DNA from: Flavobacteriales bacterium
GTDB taxonomy: Bacteria; Bacteroidota; Bacteroidia; JACJYZ01
Direction of reading: 5' to 3'
Assembly (NCBI GenBank): GCA_020635855.1
Contig: JACJYZ010000004.1
Location: forward strand, 62,001-126,000
DNA length: 64,000 nt
Under the pieces are notes generated by a model. It was not told the origin of the DNA and did no database searches. It saw only the letters and a list, made by a program, of their open reading frames with translations. This document shows, one piece after another, positions 47,401 through 57,700 of the stretch. The stretch's first letter is position 1; each line of letters starts with the position of its first letter. Made by a program: the position numbers and the translations under genes.

Positions 47401-49012
47401 TACCGGTTCTTACTTTCAAAGCGGTGGTTCTCTGGATGCCAGTGTACCAACCGGTGCTTCCCAATCGACCAGCCACTACATCATTCCGGGTATCACCTAC
47501 TGCTCCAGCGATGAACTATTCTCCCTGAAAGGTACCAGCAGCGGAACGGAAAGCGTGTGGCAATCTTCTTCCATCGATATCTCCGGATGCACCAACATTG
47601 CACTTGACATCGACATCGCCGGGGATGCCGACAACGAGAACGGAGACTATCTCAAAGTTTACTATAAAATCGACGGGGGTAGTGAAAACAACATCATCGA
47701 TGTCAGCGGAAACGGCCAGGACGGGGTCTCCAATTACAGTTCATTTACAACATACTCCGATGAAGCCATTTCCGGTACCGGATCTACACTGGACATTGTC
47801 GTACGCGCAAAAAGCAACGCCACTAACGAGTATTACTACTTCGACAACATCTCGGTTACCTGCGACCAGGCAGGTTATACCTATCTCTGGAGCGACGGAC
47901 AAACAGATTCCATCGCCGCTGCCCTCGGCGCAGGTGCTTACACCATGACCGTTACCGATGCGAACGCTTGCACCGATACAAGGTCCATGACCATTGCCAG
48001 TCCGGGTGTACTCGCCGTCACCACTTCCAGCACCAACGAATGCGACGGGGGTAGCGACGGTACCGGAACAGCTTCCGCTTCAGGTGGCGTGCTGCCTTAC
48101 ACCTATCTCTGGTGCGACGGGCAAACAACCGAAACAGCTACCGGACTTTCCGCCGGTAGTTGCGGAGTTACCGTCACCGACGGAAACGGATGTACCGACA
48201 ACGGATCGGTAACCATTTCCAATGCCGGGGGGGGATCCTCAAGTGCCGTGGAAGTCGAAGACTTCAACTGCGACTATAGCACCGGCAGCATTGACATCAC
48301 CGTCAGCGGAGGCAACCCGCCCTATCAGTATACATGGAGTACCGGTGAAACAACCGAAGACCTCAGCACACTCTCGGCAGGCTCCTACAGCCTGGTCATC
48401 TGGGATGCCGACAACTGCTCCGAAGCCCAGTCCTTCACCATCAGTTGTATCGTAGGACTGCCTGTGGAGCTGCTCTCCTTTGATGCAGAAGCTGAAAGGG
48501 ACAAGGTGCTGCTCAACTGGTCAACCGCCAGTGAGATCAACAACGACTACTTCACCGTGGAACGTTCCGCCGATGCCAACCACTTCGACAAGGTCTTCAC
48601 CACACCCGGGGCAGGCAACAGCCAGCACATGATCTATTACAAAGGGGAAGATCCCGAACCTTACCCGGGCATGAATTATTACAGGTTGAAACAAACCGAT
48701 TACAACGGCGACTTCACCTACTCCCACATGGTGGGCGTGTACTATGGTAACCCCAACCTCAGCGAGCTGCTGCGCATCTATCCCAATCCCGCCACACAGG
48801 TGCTCAAGTACATCGTCAGCTCTCCGGACGGGGGCACCCTATATGTAGACATTGTCGACATCACCGGAAAAAAGGTGATCTCTCAGGAACAGGTCATGGA
48901 CAAAGGCATCCAACAGTTCCAGGTCGATGTATCCAAGTTGAGCAAAGGTCCCTACCAGTTCCGCTTGGTGATAGGCAACCAGACCTTTTCAGAGAATCTC
49001 CTCATACGATAG
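44444..49012 (+). CDS. T9SS adhesin with PKD domain and SprB repeats, tandem copy 1
   Basis: 1522 residues. A signal peptide (TGILTVCLVLFSLLPARA) is followed by the Bacteroidota surface domain THVVGGEIYYVCNGGSNYTV (residues ~32-300), a PKD domain (~303-388, with YLWDFGDPSSTSDQ), and a Cys-rich module (~390-500, NADCNASCGCNAG). Seven SprB repeats follow from ~503. The fifth is split by an inserted beta domain (~820-1142, starting DVEIYAEDFTGY). The end has LPVELLSFDAE (~1339) and a type A sorting domain (RIYPNPATQVLK to SENLLIR). The protein is exported through Sec and T9SS and attached to the surface; adhesion is inferred. Residues up to about 375 differ from copies 2 and 3; the remainder is identical to copy 2. 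Confidence 0.9.
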   Translation: MTNKSHICSMWRATGILTVCLVLFSLLPARATHVVGGEIYYVCNGGSNYTVTLNVYRDCYYAEAPYDDPAAIGVFDKNSNLVGTIYINYPGSSTISPTLPSPCIEAPSNVCVEKASYTKNVNLPPIPGGYTLAYQRCCRNITVVNVNDPTNTGATFYTFIPDKAKATCNSTPVFDNDPAVYRCVDIDVNYDHSATDADGDSLVYSLCTPKTSSNVNPMPQPPDNPPYTTISWKAGYSNTDMMNSASPLTIDSQTGLITGTPDATGVYAVGVCVKEYRNNILINYTTRDFQINVVDCPGDVATDVTSAMSDCSTLTVAFTNNSSGATSYLWDFGDPSSTSDQSTSTNPTYAYPAIGTYSVSLIAYSAQGDACNDTLTGYAATADTCPPCDLTVSTSITNADCNASCGCNAGISKSGTTLTIWKWTTISGTCAKLVWTVACSQCANVSFNYAGGCSFSGPSYCSGYFISNGSPLALSCDGVNMLGGSPPSSMTRDTIWGVTAGQATANPSGGSSPYTYLWANGKTTQTATGLNPGNYYVTVTDNNGCTATTIASVGQDGTTFSLSMSKTDETTCASDDGTATATPSVGGTYTYLWTPSSKTTQTITGLAAGTYYVLADKSATSCDEVGSITVGEPNTLALTMGGTDLSCYDDGSGEVSVTVSGGSGPYDYLWSPGGQTESSVSGLDAGTYTLTVTDNGGCEETDTQAITEPDEIVTSTSTTATSCYGDSDGSASVTASGGAGGFTYLWSSGGTGTTESALAAGTYTVTVEDADGCQETPTATVSQPAQLLAELFNSSDITCGGSYTGEITAVISGGTSGQSDVEIYAEDFTGYTGGTTTGSGGPDWTSTAGTSTSFATGISDVLQISTGCYDSEFAGNQDEYYSIWTPSGSGTVYVTKLWYYQHDNTLSGAETIQMAMYNDGGGYTKISGSDATLTGTGATGWISGDVTTPFAITLGSTYWIAVTSAAATYDVPRDGGSNCGSYPPTGTGSYFQSGGSLDASVPTGASQSTSHYIIPGITYCSSDELFSLKGTSSGTESVWQSSSIDISGCTNIALDIDIAGDADNENGDYLKVYYKIDGGSENNIIDVSGNGQDGVSNYSSFTTYSDEAISGTGSTLDIVVRAKSNATNEYYYFDNISVTCDQAGYTYLWSDGQTDSIAAALGAGAYTMTVTDANACTDTRSMTIASPGVLAVTTSSTNECDGGSDGTGTASASGGVLPYTYLWCDGQTTETATGLSAGSCGVTVTDGNGCTDNGSVTISNAGGGSSSAVEVEDFNCDYSTGSIDITVSGGNPPYQYTWSTGETTEDLSTLSAGSYSLVIWDADNCSEAQSFTISCIVGLPVELLSFDAEAERDKVLLNWSTASEINNDYFTVERSADANHFDKVFTTPGAGNSQHMIYYKGEDPEPYPGMNYYRLKQTDYNGDFTYSHMVGVYYGNPNLSELLRIYPNPATQVLKYIVSSPDGGTLYVDIVDITGKKVISQEQVMDKGIQQFQVDVSKLSKGPYQFRLVIGNQTFSENLLIR

Positions 49013-49087
49013 GTTCAACCGGGAAAGCCTGAAATCATTTTCTTGCAATAGGATCACCTCATCCTGATCTTTCCTTGCCGGCAAAGC

Positions 49088-49119
49088 TTCCAATCGGATG
49101 GAATTGGAACATTTTTGTA
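49088..49119 (+). terminator. Possible terminator after adhesin copy 1
   Basis: TTCCAAT / ATTGGAA (7 bp, eight-base loop) followed by CATTTTTGTATTTTC, 76 bases past the stop. Repeated at 54254-54285. Confidence 0.4.
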
Positions 49120-49356
49120 TTTTCATGGCGATGAATTGTTCATTTGTCGAATAATTGTGTGTATTGCATGCTTGATCAATTTGGTTTGGCGCCGGCTGCA
49201 GTTGGCCTTTTAGGCCGCCAATATCTTATTCAGGCATTTCTGTTGAGCACATTTTAAATTACACAATCAACTGATTGCGTGTATTTTGAATCTGCTTGCG
49301 AGTGGAATTAAATGGTGGATTACTTTACTTTTTTACAGTTTCTTTGCCATGAACTG

Positions 49357-49374
49357 CATAGCCGGCCGGCTATG
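49357..49374. repeat. Perfect 18-base palindrome
   Basis: CATAGCCGGCCGGCTATG is its own reverse complement; flanking CTG and CAG extend it with one bulged T. A GC-rich palindrome in an AT-rich spacer could be a regulator site or hairpin. Confidence 0.8.
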
Positions 49375-49609
49375 TCAGCAGGAAGAGTATTTTTCAAAAA
49401 AATGCATGCATATAATTAATTATCAACTTTTTACATGTTCGTCGAAACAAAATAAATGTATGTAAGTATTTTTTTGTCATTTATTGTAAAGAAATCGCAG
49501 CATTTGCGTAGAAGAAAGCGTGCAAATGCCTTTTACTATAGGCAAAAGACCGTAACCGGTATAAAGCAAAGGATAATTTGACCACCTGATAACCCAGGCG
49601 GGAACACCT

Positions 49610-52600
49610 ATGATGAAGTACTCACATATCTGTTCTATACGGAAAATTACAGGCATACTGACCGTATGCCTCGTGCTGTTTTCTCTCCTGCCTGCACGTG
49701 CCACACACGTGGTCGGTGGGGAGCTTTACTACGTCTGCAACGGCGGTTCCAATTATACCGTCACACTCAATGTGTACCGCGATTGCTACTACGCCGAAGC
49801 ACCTTATGACGACCCCGCTGCCATCGGCGTGTTCGACAAGAACAACAACCTGGTCGGTACCATCTACATCAATTACCCGGGATCAAGCACCATCGCTCCC
49901 ACACTCCCTTCACCCTGTATCGAAGAACCTTCCAATGTGTGTGTGGAGAAAGCTTCCTACACAAAAAGCGTCAACCTGCCCCCCATTCCTGGTGGCTATA
50001 CCCTTGCTTACCAACGATGCTGCCGAAACATCACCGTGGTCAACGTCAATGACCCAACCAACACCGGCGCCACATTCTATACCAACATCCCCGACAAGGC
50101 AAAAGCCAGCTGTAACAGCAACCCCGTGTTCGACAACGACCCGGCCGTATATCGCTGCGTAGACATTGATGTCAATTACGATCACTCGGCCACCGACGCC
50201 GACGGAGACTCCTTGGTCTACTCACTTTGCACACCTAAAACATCGAGCAACGTGAACCCCATGCCGCAACCACCGGACAACCCCGCTTATTCCAGCATCA
50301 CATGGAAAGCCGGGTACTCGGTCAACGACATGATGAACAGCACATCTCCGCTGACCATTGATGCGGCTACCGGACTGATCACCGGCACACCTGAGGTTAC
50401 CGGCGTGTACGTGGTGGGGGTTTGCGTCAAAGAATACCGAAGCGGCATCCTGATCAACACCACCACACGCGACTTCCAGTTCAACATTGTGGAATGCCCG
50501 CCGGACGTGGCCACCGCCGTTACATCGGCCATGTCTGATTGCAGCACGTTAACCGTTGCTTTCACCAATTCTACCACCGGGGCTTCCAGTTATCTCTGGG
50601 ATTTCGGTGATCCTTCTTCTACCTCTGACCAGTCCACCAGCACAAACCCGACCTACGCATACCCCGCCATCGGTACTTACAGCGTTAGCCTCATCGCATA
50701 CTCCGCGCAGGGTGATGCCTGCAACGATACACTCACCGGTTATGCCGCAACGGCCGATACCTGTCCGCCCTGTGACCTCACCGTCTCAACCTCCATCACA
50801 AATGCAGACTGTAATGCGTCTTGCGGATGTAATGCAGGCATTAGTAAAAGCGGAACTACACTCACCATCTGGAAGTGGACCACCATCAGTGGTACCTGTG
50901 CGAAACTGGTATGGACTGTTGCCTGTTCTCAATGTGCAAACGTCTCATTCAATTATGCAGGCGGATGCAGTTTCAGTGGACCAAGCTATTGCAGTGGCTA
51001 CTTCATCTCTAACGGCAGTCCATTGGCCCTCAGCTGTGATGGTGTTAACATGCTGGGTGGTTCGCCACCATCATCCATGACCCGTGACACGATCTGGGGG
51101 GTCACCGCAGGACAGGCTACTGCCAACCCATCCGGCGGCTCATCACCTTACACCTACCTGTGGGCCAATGGCAAGACCACGCAAACGGCTACCGGACTCA
51201 ACCCCGGTAACTACTATGTGACCGTTACCGACAACAACGGCTGCACCGCCACCACCATCGCTTCGGTCGGACAAGACGGCACCACCTTCTCCCTCAGCAT
51301 GAGCAAAACCGACGAGACCACCTGTGCCAGTGACGATGGAACCGCAACAGCCACACCCAGTGTAGGAGGTACCTACACCTACCTGTGGACACCTTCCAGC
51401 AAAACCACCCAAACCATCACCGGACTGGCGGCAGGCACCTATTATGTGCTCGCAGACAAGAGTGCTACTTCATGTGACGAAGTGGGAAGCATCACCGTGG
51501 GTGAACCCAACACCCTGGCACTGACCATGGGAGGCACCGACCTGTCCTGCTATGATGATGGGTCGGGGGAAGTCAGCGTCACCGTATCAGGAGGCAGCGG
51601 ACCATACGATTACCTTTGGTCGCCAGGCGGACAAACAGAATCTTCCGTATCCGGGCTTGATGCAGGTACCTATACTTTAACAGTTACCGACAACGGCGGC
51701 TGCGAAGAGACCGACACACAGGCGATCACCGAACCCGATGAGATCGTTACATCCACTTCAACCACGGCTACTTCCTGCTATGGAGACAGCGACGGTTCTG
51801 CTTCGGTCACCGCTTCAGGCGGAGCCGGCGGCTTCACATACCTCTGGTCCAGCGGTGGCACAGGCACCACAGAGAGTGCGCTGGCTGCTGGTACTTACAC
51901 CGTAACGGTGGAAGATGCCGATGGCTGCCAGGAGACCCCCACTGCTACGGTCAGCCAACCCGCACAACTGCTCGCCGAACTGTTCAACTCTTCCGACATC
52001 ACATGCGGAGGTTCCTACACCGGAGAGATCACCGCGGTCATCTCAGGTGGTACTTCAGGACAATCAGACGTGGAGATCTATGCCGAAGACTTTACAGGGT
52101 ATACCGGAGGTACAACAACCGGTTCCGGTGGACCCGACTGGACTTCTACTGCCGGTACTTCCACTTCTTTTGCTACCGGGATCTCAGATGTGCTGCAAAT
52201 ATCCACGGGATGTTACGACAGTGAGTTCGCCGGTAACCAGGATGAGTATTACAGCATCTGGACACCTTCGGGATCAGGCACCGTATATGTGACCAAACTC
52301 TGGTACTACCAGCACGACAATACACTGAGTGGCGCCGAGACCATCCAGATGGCCATGTACAACGACGGGGGTGGATACACCAAAATATCCGGTTCTGATG
52401 CCACACTCACCGGGACCGGTGCAACAGGTTGGATATCCGGTGATGTGACCACGCCTTTTGCCATCACACTGGGCAGCACCTACTGGATCGCCGTGACTTC
52501 TGCAGCGGCTACCTACGATGTGCCCAGGGACGGTGGTTCCAACTGCGGAAGCTATCCCCCTACCGGTACCGGTTCTTACTTTCAAAGCGGTGGTTCTCTG

Positions 52601-54178
52601 GATGCCAGTGTACCAACCGGTGCTTCCCAATCGACCAGCCACTACATCATTCCGGGTATCACCTACTGCTCCAGCGATGAACTATTCTCCCTGAAAGGTA
52701 CCAGCAGCGGAACGGAAAGCGTGTGGCAATCTTCTTCCATCGATATCTCCGGATGCACCAACATTGCACTTGACATCGACATCGCCGGGGATGCCGACAA
52801 CGAGAACGGAGACTATCTCAAAGTTTACTATAAAATCGACGGGGGTAGTGAAAACAACATCATCGATGTCAGCGGAAACGGCCAGGACGGGGTCTCCAAT
52901 TACAGTTCATTTACAACATACTCCGATGAAGCCATTTCCGGTACCGGATCTACACTGGACATTGTCGTACGCGCAAAAAGCAACGCCACTAACGAGTATT
53001 ACTACTTCGACAACATCTCGGTTACCTGCGACCAGGCAGGTTATACCTATCTCTGGAGCGACGGACAAACAGATTCCATCGCCGCTGCCCTCGGCGCAGG
53101 TGCTTACACCATGACCGTTACCGATGCGAACGCTTGCACCGATACAAGGTCCATGACCATTGCCAGTCCGGGTGTACTCGCCGTCACCACTTCCAGCACC
53201 AACGAATGCGACGGGGGTAGCGACGGTACCGGAACAGCTTCCGCTTCAGGTGGCGTGCTGCCTTACACCTATCTCTGGTGCGACGGGCAAACAACCGAAA
53301 CAGCTACCGGACTTTCCGCCGGTAGTTGCGGAGTTACCGTCACCGACGGAAACGGATGTACCGACAACGGATCGGTAACCATTTCCAATGCCGGGGGGGG
53401 ATCCTCAAGTGCCGTGGAAGTCGAAGACTTCAACTGCGACTATAGCACCGGCAGCATTGACATCACCGTCAGCGGAGGCAACCCGCCCTATCAGTATACA
53501 TGGAGTACCGGTGAAACAACCGAAGACCTCAGCACACTCTCGGCAGGCTCCTACAGCCTGGTCATCTGGGATGCCGACAACTGCTCCGAAGCCCAGTCCT
53601 TCACCATCAGTTGTATCGTAGGACTGCCTGTGGAGCTGCTCTCCTTTGATGCAGAAGCTGAAAGGGACAAGGTGCTGCTCAACTGGTCAACCGCCAGTGA
53701 GATCAACAACGACTACTTCACCGTGGAACGTTCCGCCGATGCCAACCACTTCGACAAGGTCTTCACCACACCCGGGGCAGGCAACAGCCAGCACATGATC
53801 TATTACAAAGGGGAAGATCCCGAACCTTACCCGGGCATGAATTATTACAGGTTGAAACAAACCGATTACAACGGCGACTTCACCTACTCCCACATGGTGG
53901 GCGTGTACTATGGTAACCCCAACCTCAGCGAGCTGCTGCGCATCTATCCCAATCCCGCCACACAGGTGCTCAAGTACATCGTCAGCTCTCCGGACGGGGG
54001 CACCCTATATGTAGACATTGTCGACATCACCGGAAAAAAGGTGATCTCTCAGGAACAGGTCATGGACAAAGGCATCCAACAGTTCCAGGTCGATGTATCC
54101 AAGTTGAGCAAAGGTCCCTACCAGTTCCGCTTGGTGATAGGCAACCAGACCTTTTCAGAGAATCTCCTCATACGATAG
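49610..54178 (+). CDS. T9SS adhesin with PKD domain and SprB repeats, tandem copy 2 (hybrid)
   Basis: 1522 residues with the same domain order as copy 1. The first ~375 residues are those of copy 3 (MMKYSHICSIRKITG at the start; DVATAVTSAMSDCSTL), and the DNA is identical to copy 3 from the upstream spacer to 52633. The 3' part is identical to copy 1 from 50740 to the stop and on through the spacer. It is thus a copy-3/copy-1 chimera, with the exchange somewhere in the 1.9 kb (50740-52633) where all three agree. An ATG immediately follows the first ATG (49613), an alternative start. Function as for copy 1. Confidence 0.9.
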   Translation: MMKYSHICSIRKITGILTVCLVLFSLLPARATHVVGGELYYVCNGGSNYTVTLNVYRDCYYAEAPYDDPAAIGVFDKNNNLVGTIYINYPGSSTIAPTLPSPCIEEPSNVCVEKASYTKSVNLPPIPGGYTLAYQRCCRNITVVNVNDPTNTGATFYTNIPDKAKASCNSNPVFDNDPAVYRCVDIDVNYDHSATDADGDSLVYSLCTPKTSSNVNPMPQPPDNPAYSSITWKAGYSVNDMMNSTSPLTIDAATGLITGTPEVTGVYVVGVCVKEYRSGILINTTTRDFQFNIVECPPDVATAVTSAMSDCSTLTVAFTNSTTGASSYLWDFGDPSSTSDQSTSTNPTYAYPAIGTYSVSLIAYSAQGDACNDTLTGYAATADTCPPCDLTVSTSITNADCNASCGCNAGISKSGTTLTIWKWTTISGTCAKLVWTVACSQCANVSFNYAGGCSFSGPSYCSGYFISNGSPLALSCDGVNMLGGSPPSSMTRDTIWGVTAGQATANPSGGSSPYTYLWANGKTTQTATGLNPGNYYVTVTDNNGCTATTIASVGQDGTTFSLSMSKTDETTCASDDGTATATPSVGGTYTYLWTPSSKTTQTITGLAAGTYYVLADKSATSCDEVGSITVGEPNTLALTMGGTDLSCYDDGSGEVSVTVSGGSGPYDYLWSPGGQTESSVSGLDAGTYTLTVTDNGGCEETDTQAITEPDEIVTSTSTTATSCYGDSDGSASVTASGGAGGFTYLWSSGGTGTTESALAAGTYTVTVEDADGCQETPTATVSQPAQLLAELFNSSDITCGGSYTGEITAVISGGTSGQSDVEIYAEDFTGYTGGTTTGSGGPDWTSTAGTSTSFATGISDVLQISTGCYDSEFAGNQDEYYSIWTPSGSGTVYVTKLWYYQHDNTLSGAETIQMAMYNDGGGYTKISGSDATLTGTGATGWISGDVTTPFAITLGSTYWIAVTSAAATYDVPRDGGSNCGSYPPTGTGSYFQSGGSLDASVPTGASQSTSHYIIPGITYCSSDELFSLKGTSSGTESVWQSSSIDISGCTNIALDIDIAGDADNENGDYLKVYYKIDGGSENNIIDVSGNGQDGVSNYSSFTTYSDEAISGTGSTLDIVVRAKSNATNEYYYFDNISVTCDQAGYTYLWSDGQTDSIAAALGAGAYTMTVTDANACTDTRSMTIASPGVLAVTTSSTNECDGGSDGTGTASASGGVLPYTYLWCDGQTTETATGLSAGSCGVTVTDGNGCTDNGSVTISNAGGGSSSAVEVEDFNCDYSTGSIDITVSGGNPPYQYTWSTGETTEDLSTLSAGSYSLVIWDADNCSEAQSFTISCIVGLPVELLSFDAEAERDKVLLNWSTASEINNDYFTVERSADANHFDKVFTTPGAGNSQHMIYYKGEDPEPYPGMNYYRLKQTDYNGDFTYSHMVGVYYGNPNLSELLRIYPNPATQVLKYIVSSPDGGTLYVDIVDITGKKVISQEQVMDKGIQQFQVDVSKLSKGPYQFRLVIGNQTFSENLLIR

Positions 54179-54253
54179 GTTCAACCGGGAAAGCCTGAAA
54201 TCATTTTCTTGCAATAGGATCACCTCATCCTGATCTTTCCTTGCCGGCAAAGC

Positions 54254-54285
54254 TTCCAATCGGATGGAATTGGAACATTTTTGTA
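54254..54285 (+). terminator. Possible terminator after adhesin copy 2
   Basis: Duplicate of the hairpin and T-rich tract at 49088-49119. Confidence 0.4.
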
Positions 54286-54522
54286 TTTTCATGGCGATGA
54301 ATTGTTCATTTGTCGAATAATTGTGTGTATTGCATGCTTGATCAATTTGGTTTGGCGCCGGCTGCAGTTGGCCTTTTAGGCCGCCAATATCTTATTCAGG
54401 CATTTCTGTTGAGCACATTTTAAATTACACAATCAACTGATTGCGTGTATTTTGAATCTGCTTGCGAGTGGAATTAAATGGTGGATTACTTTACTTTTTT
54501 ACAGTTTCTTTGCCATGAACTG

Positions 54523-54540
54523 CATAGCCGGCCGGCTATG
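54523..54540. repeat. Perfect 18-base palindrome, second copy
   Basis: Same palindrome as at 49357-49374, exactly 5166 bases downstream. It is absent upstream of copy 1. Confidence 0.8.
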
Positions 54541-54775
54541 TCAGCAGGAAGAGTATTTTTCAAAAAAATGCATGCATATAATTAATTATCAACTTTTTAC
54601 ATGTTCGTCGAAACAAAATAAATGTATGTAAGTATTTTTTTGTCATTTATTGTAAAGAAATCGCAGCATTTGCGTAGAAGAAAGCGTGCAAATGCCTTTT
54701 ACTATAGGCAAAAGACCGTAACCGGTATAAAGCAAAGGATAATTTGACCACCTGATAACCCAGGCGGGAACACCT

Positions 54776-57700
54776 ATGATGAAGTACTCACATATCTGTT
54801 CTATACGGAAAATTACAGGCATACTGACCGTATGCCTCGTGCTGTTTTCTCTCCTGCCTGCACGTGCCACACACGTGGTCGGTGGGGAGCTTTACTACGT
54901 CTGCAACGGCGGTTCCAATTATACCGTCACACTCAATGTGTACCGCGATTGCTACTACGCCGAAGCACCTTATGACGACCCCGCTGCCATCGGCGTGTTC
55001 GACAAGAACAACAACCTGGTCGGTACCATCTACATCAATTACCCGGGATCAAGCACCATCGCTCCCACACTCCCTTCACCCTGTATCGAAGAACCTTCCA
55101 ATGTGTGTGTGGAGAAAGCTTCCTACACAAAAAGCGTCAACCTGCCCCCCATTCCTGGTGGCTATACCCTTGCTTACCAACGATGCTGCCGAAACATCAC
55201 CGTGGTCAACGTCAATGACCCAACCAACACCGGCGCCACATTCTATACCAACATCCCCGACAAGGCAAAAGCCAGCTGTAACAGCAACCCCGTGTTCGAC
55301 AACGACCCGGCCGTATATCGCTGCGTAGACATTGATGTCAATTACGATCACTCGGCCACCGACGCCGACGGAGACTCCTTGGTCTACTCACTTTGCACAC
55401 CTAAAACATCGAGCAACGTGAACCCCATGCCGCAACCACCGGACAACCCCGCTTATTCCAGCATCACATGGAAAGCCGGGTACTCGGTCAACGACATGAT
55501 GAACAGCACATCTCCGCTGACCATTGATGCGGCTACCGGACTGATCACCGGCACACCTGAGGTTACCGGCGTGTACGTGGTGGGGGTTTGCGTCAAAGAA
55601 TACCGAAGCGGCATCCTGATCAACACCACCACACGCGACTTCCAGTTCAACATTGTGGAATGCCCGCCGGACGTGGCCACCGCCGTTACATCGGCCATGT
55701 CTGATTGCAGCACGTTAACCGTTGCTTTCACCAATTCTACCACCGGGGCTTCCAGTTATCTCTGGGATTTCGGTGATCCTTCTTCTACCTCTGACCAGTC
55801 CACCAGCACAAACCCGACCTACGCATACCCCGCCATCGGTACTTACAGCGTTAGCCTCATCGCATACTCCGCGCAGGGTGATGCCTGCAACGATACACTC
55901 ACCGGTTATGCCGCAACGGCCGATACCTGTCCGCCCTGTGACCTCACCGTCTCAACCTCCATCACAAATGCAGACTGTAATGCGTCTTGCGGATGTAATG
56001 CAGGCATTAGTAAAAGCGGAACTACACTCACCATCTGGAAGTGGACCACCATCAGTGGTACCTGTGCGAAACTGGTATGGACTGTTGCCTGTTCTCAATG
56101 TGCAAACGTCTCATTCAATTATGCAGGCGGATGCAGTTTCAGTGGACCAAGCTATTGCAGTGGCTACTTCATCTCTAACGGCAGTCCATTGGCCCTCAGC
56201 TGTGATGGTGTTAACATGCTGGGTGGTTCGCCACCATCATCCATGACCCGTGACACGATCTGGGGGGTCACCGCAGGACAGGCTACTGCCAACCCATCCG
56301 GCGGCTCATCACCTTACACCTACCTGTGGGCCAATGGCAAGACCACGCAAACGGCTACCGGACTCAACCCCGGTAACTACTATGTGACCGTTACCGACAA
56401 CAACGGCTGCACCGCCACCACCATCGCTTCGGTCGGACAAGACGGCACCACCTTCTCCCTCAGCATGAGCAAAACCGACGAGACCACCTGTGCCAGTGAC
56501 GATGGAACCGCAACAGCCACACCCAGTGTAGGAGGTACCTACACCTACCTGTGGACACCTTCCAGCAAAACCACCCAAACCATCACCGGACTGGCGGCAG
56601 GCACCTATTATGTGCTCGCAGACAAGAGTGCTACTTCATGTGACGAAGTGGGAAGCATCACCGTGGGTGAACCCAACACCCTGGCACTGACCATGGGAGG
56701 CACCGACCTGTCCTGCTATGATGATGGGTCGGGGGAAGTCAGCGTCACCGTATCAGGAGGCAGCGGACCATACGATTACCTTTGGTCGCCAGGCGGACAA
56801 ACAGAATCTTCCGTATCCGGGCTTGATGCAGGTACCTATACTTTAACAGTTACCGACAACGGCGGCTGCGAAGAGACCGACACACAGGCGATCACCGAAC
56901 CCGATGAGATCGTTACATCCACTTCAACCACGGCTACTTCCTGCTATGGAGACAGCGACGGTTCTGCTTCGGTCACCGCTTCAGGCGGAGCCGGCGGCTT
57001 CACATACCTCTGGTCCAGCGGTGGCACAGGCACCACAGAGAGTGCGCTGGCTGCTGGTACTTACACCGTAACGGTGGAAGATGCCGATGGCTGCCAGGAG
57101 ACCCCCACTGCTACGGTCAGCCAACCCGCACAACTGCTCGCCGAACTGTTCAACTCTTCCGACATCACATGCGGAGGTTCCTACACCGGAGAGATCACCG
57201 CGGTCATCTCAGGTGGTACTTCAGGACAATCAGACGTGGAGATCTATGCCGAAGACTTTACAGGGTATACCGGAGGTACAACAACCGGTTCCGGTGGACC
57301 CGACTGGACTTCTACTGCCGGTACTTCCACTTCTTTTGCTACCGGGATCTCAGATGTGCTGCAAATATCCACGGGATGTTACGACAGTGAGTTCGCCGGT
57401 AACCAGGATGAGTATTACAGCATCTGGACACCTTCGGGATCAGGCACCGTATATGTGACCAAACTCTGGTACTACCAGCACGACAATACACTGAGTGGCG
57501 CCGAGACCATCCAGATGGCCATGTACAACGACGGGGGTGGATACACCAAAATATCCGGTTCTGATGCCACACTCACCGGGACCGGTGCAACAGGTTGGAT
57601 ATCCGGTGATGTGACCACGCCTTTTGCCATCACACTGGGCAGCACCTACTGGATCGCCGTGACTTCTGCAGCGGCTACCTACGATGTGCCCAGGGACGGT

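Larger units (their letters stand above)
49013..49609 (+). other. Intergenic spacer between adhesin copies 1 and 2
   Basis: 597 bases, AT-rich, no gene, reproduced at 54179-54775. It contains a terminator-like hairpin shortly after the stop, a perfect 18-base palindrome at 49357-49374, and an 8-bp inverted repeat GCATTTGC (49500-49507) / GCAAATGC (49522-49529) about 80 bases before the next start. The final bases GGAACACCTATGA are shared with copy 1. The promoter of the next copy must lie here, but no perfect TAnnTTTG was found close to the start. Confidence 0.75.
54179..54775 (+). other. Intergenic spacer between adhesin copies 2 and 3
   Basis: Reads as the same 597-base sequence as 49013-49609, with the same hairpin, palindrome and inverted repeat. 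No gene. Confidence 0.75.
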
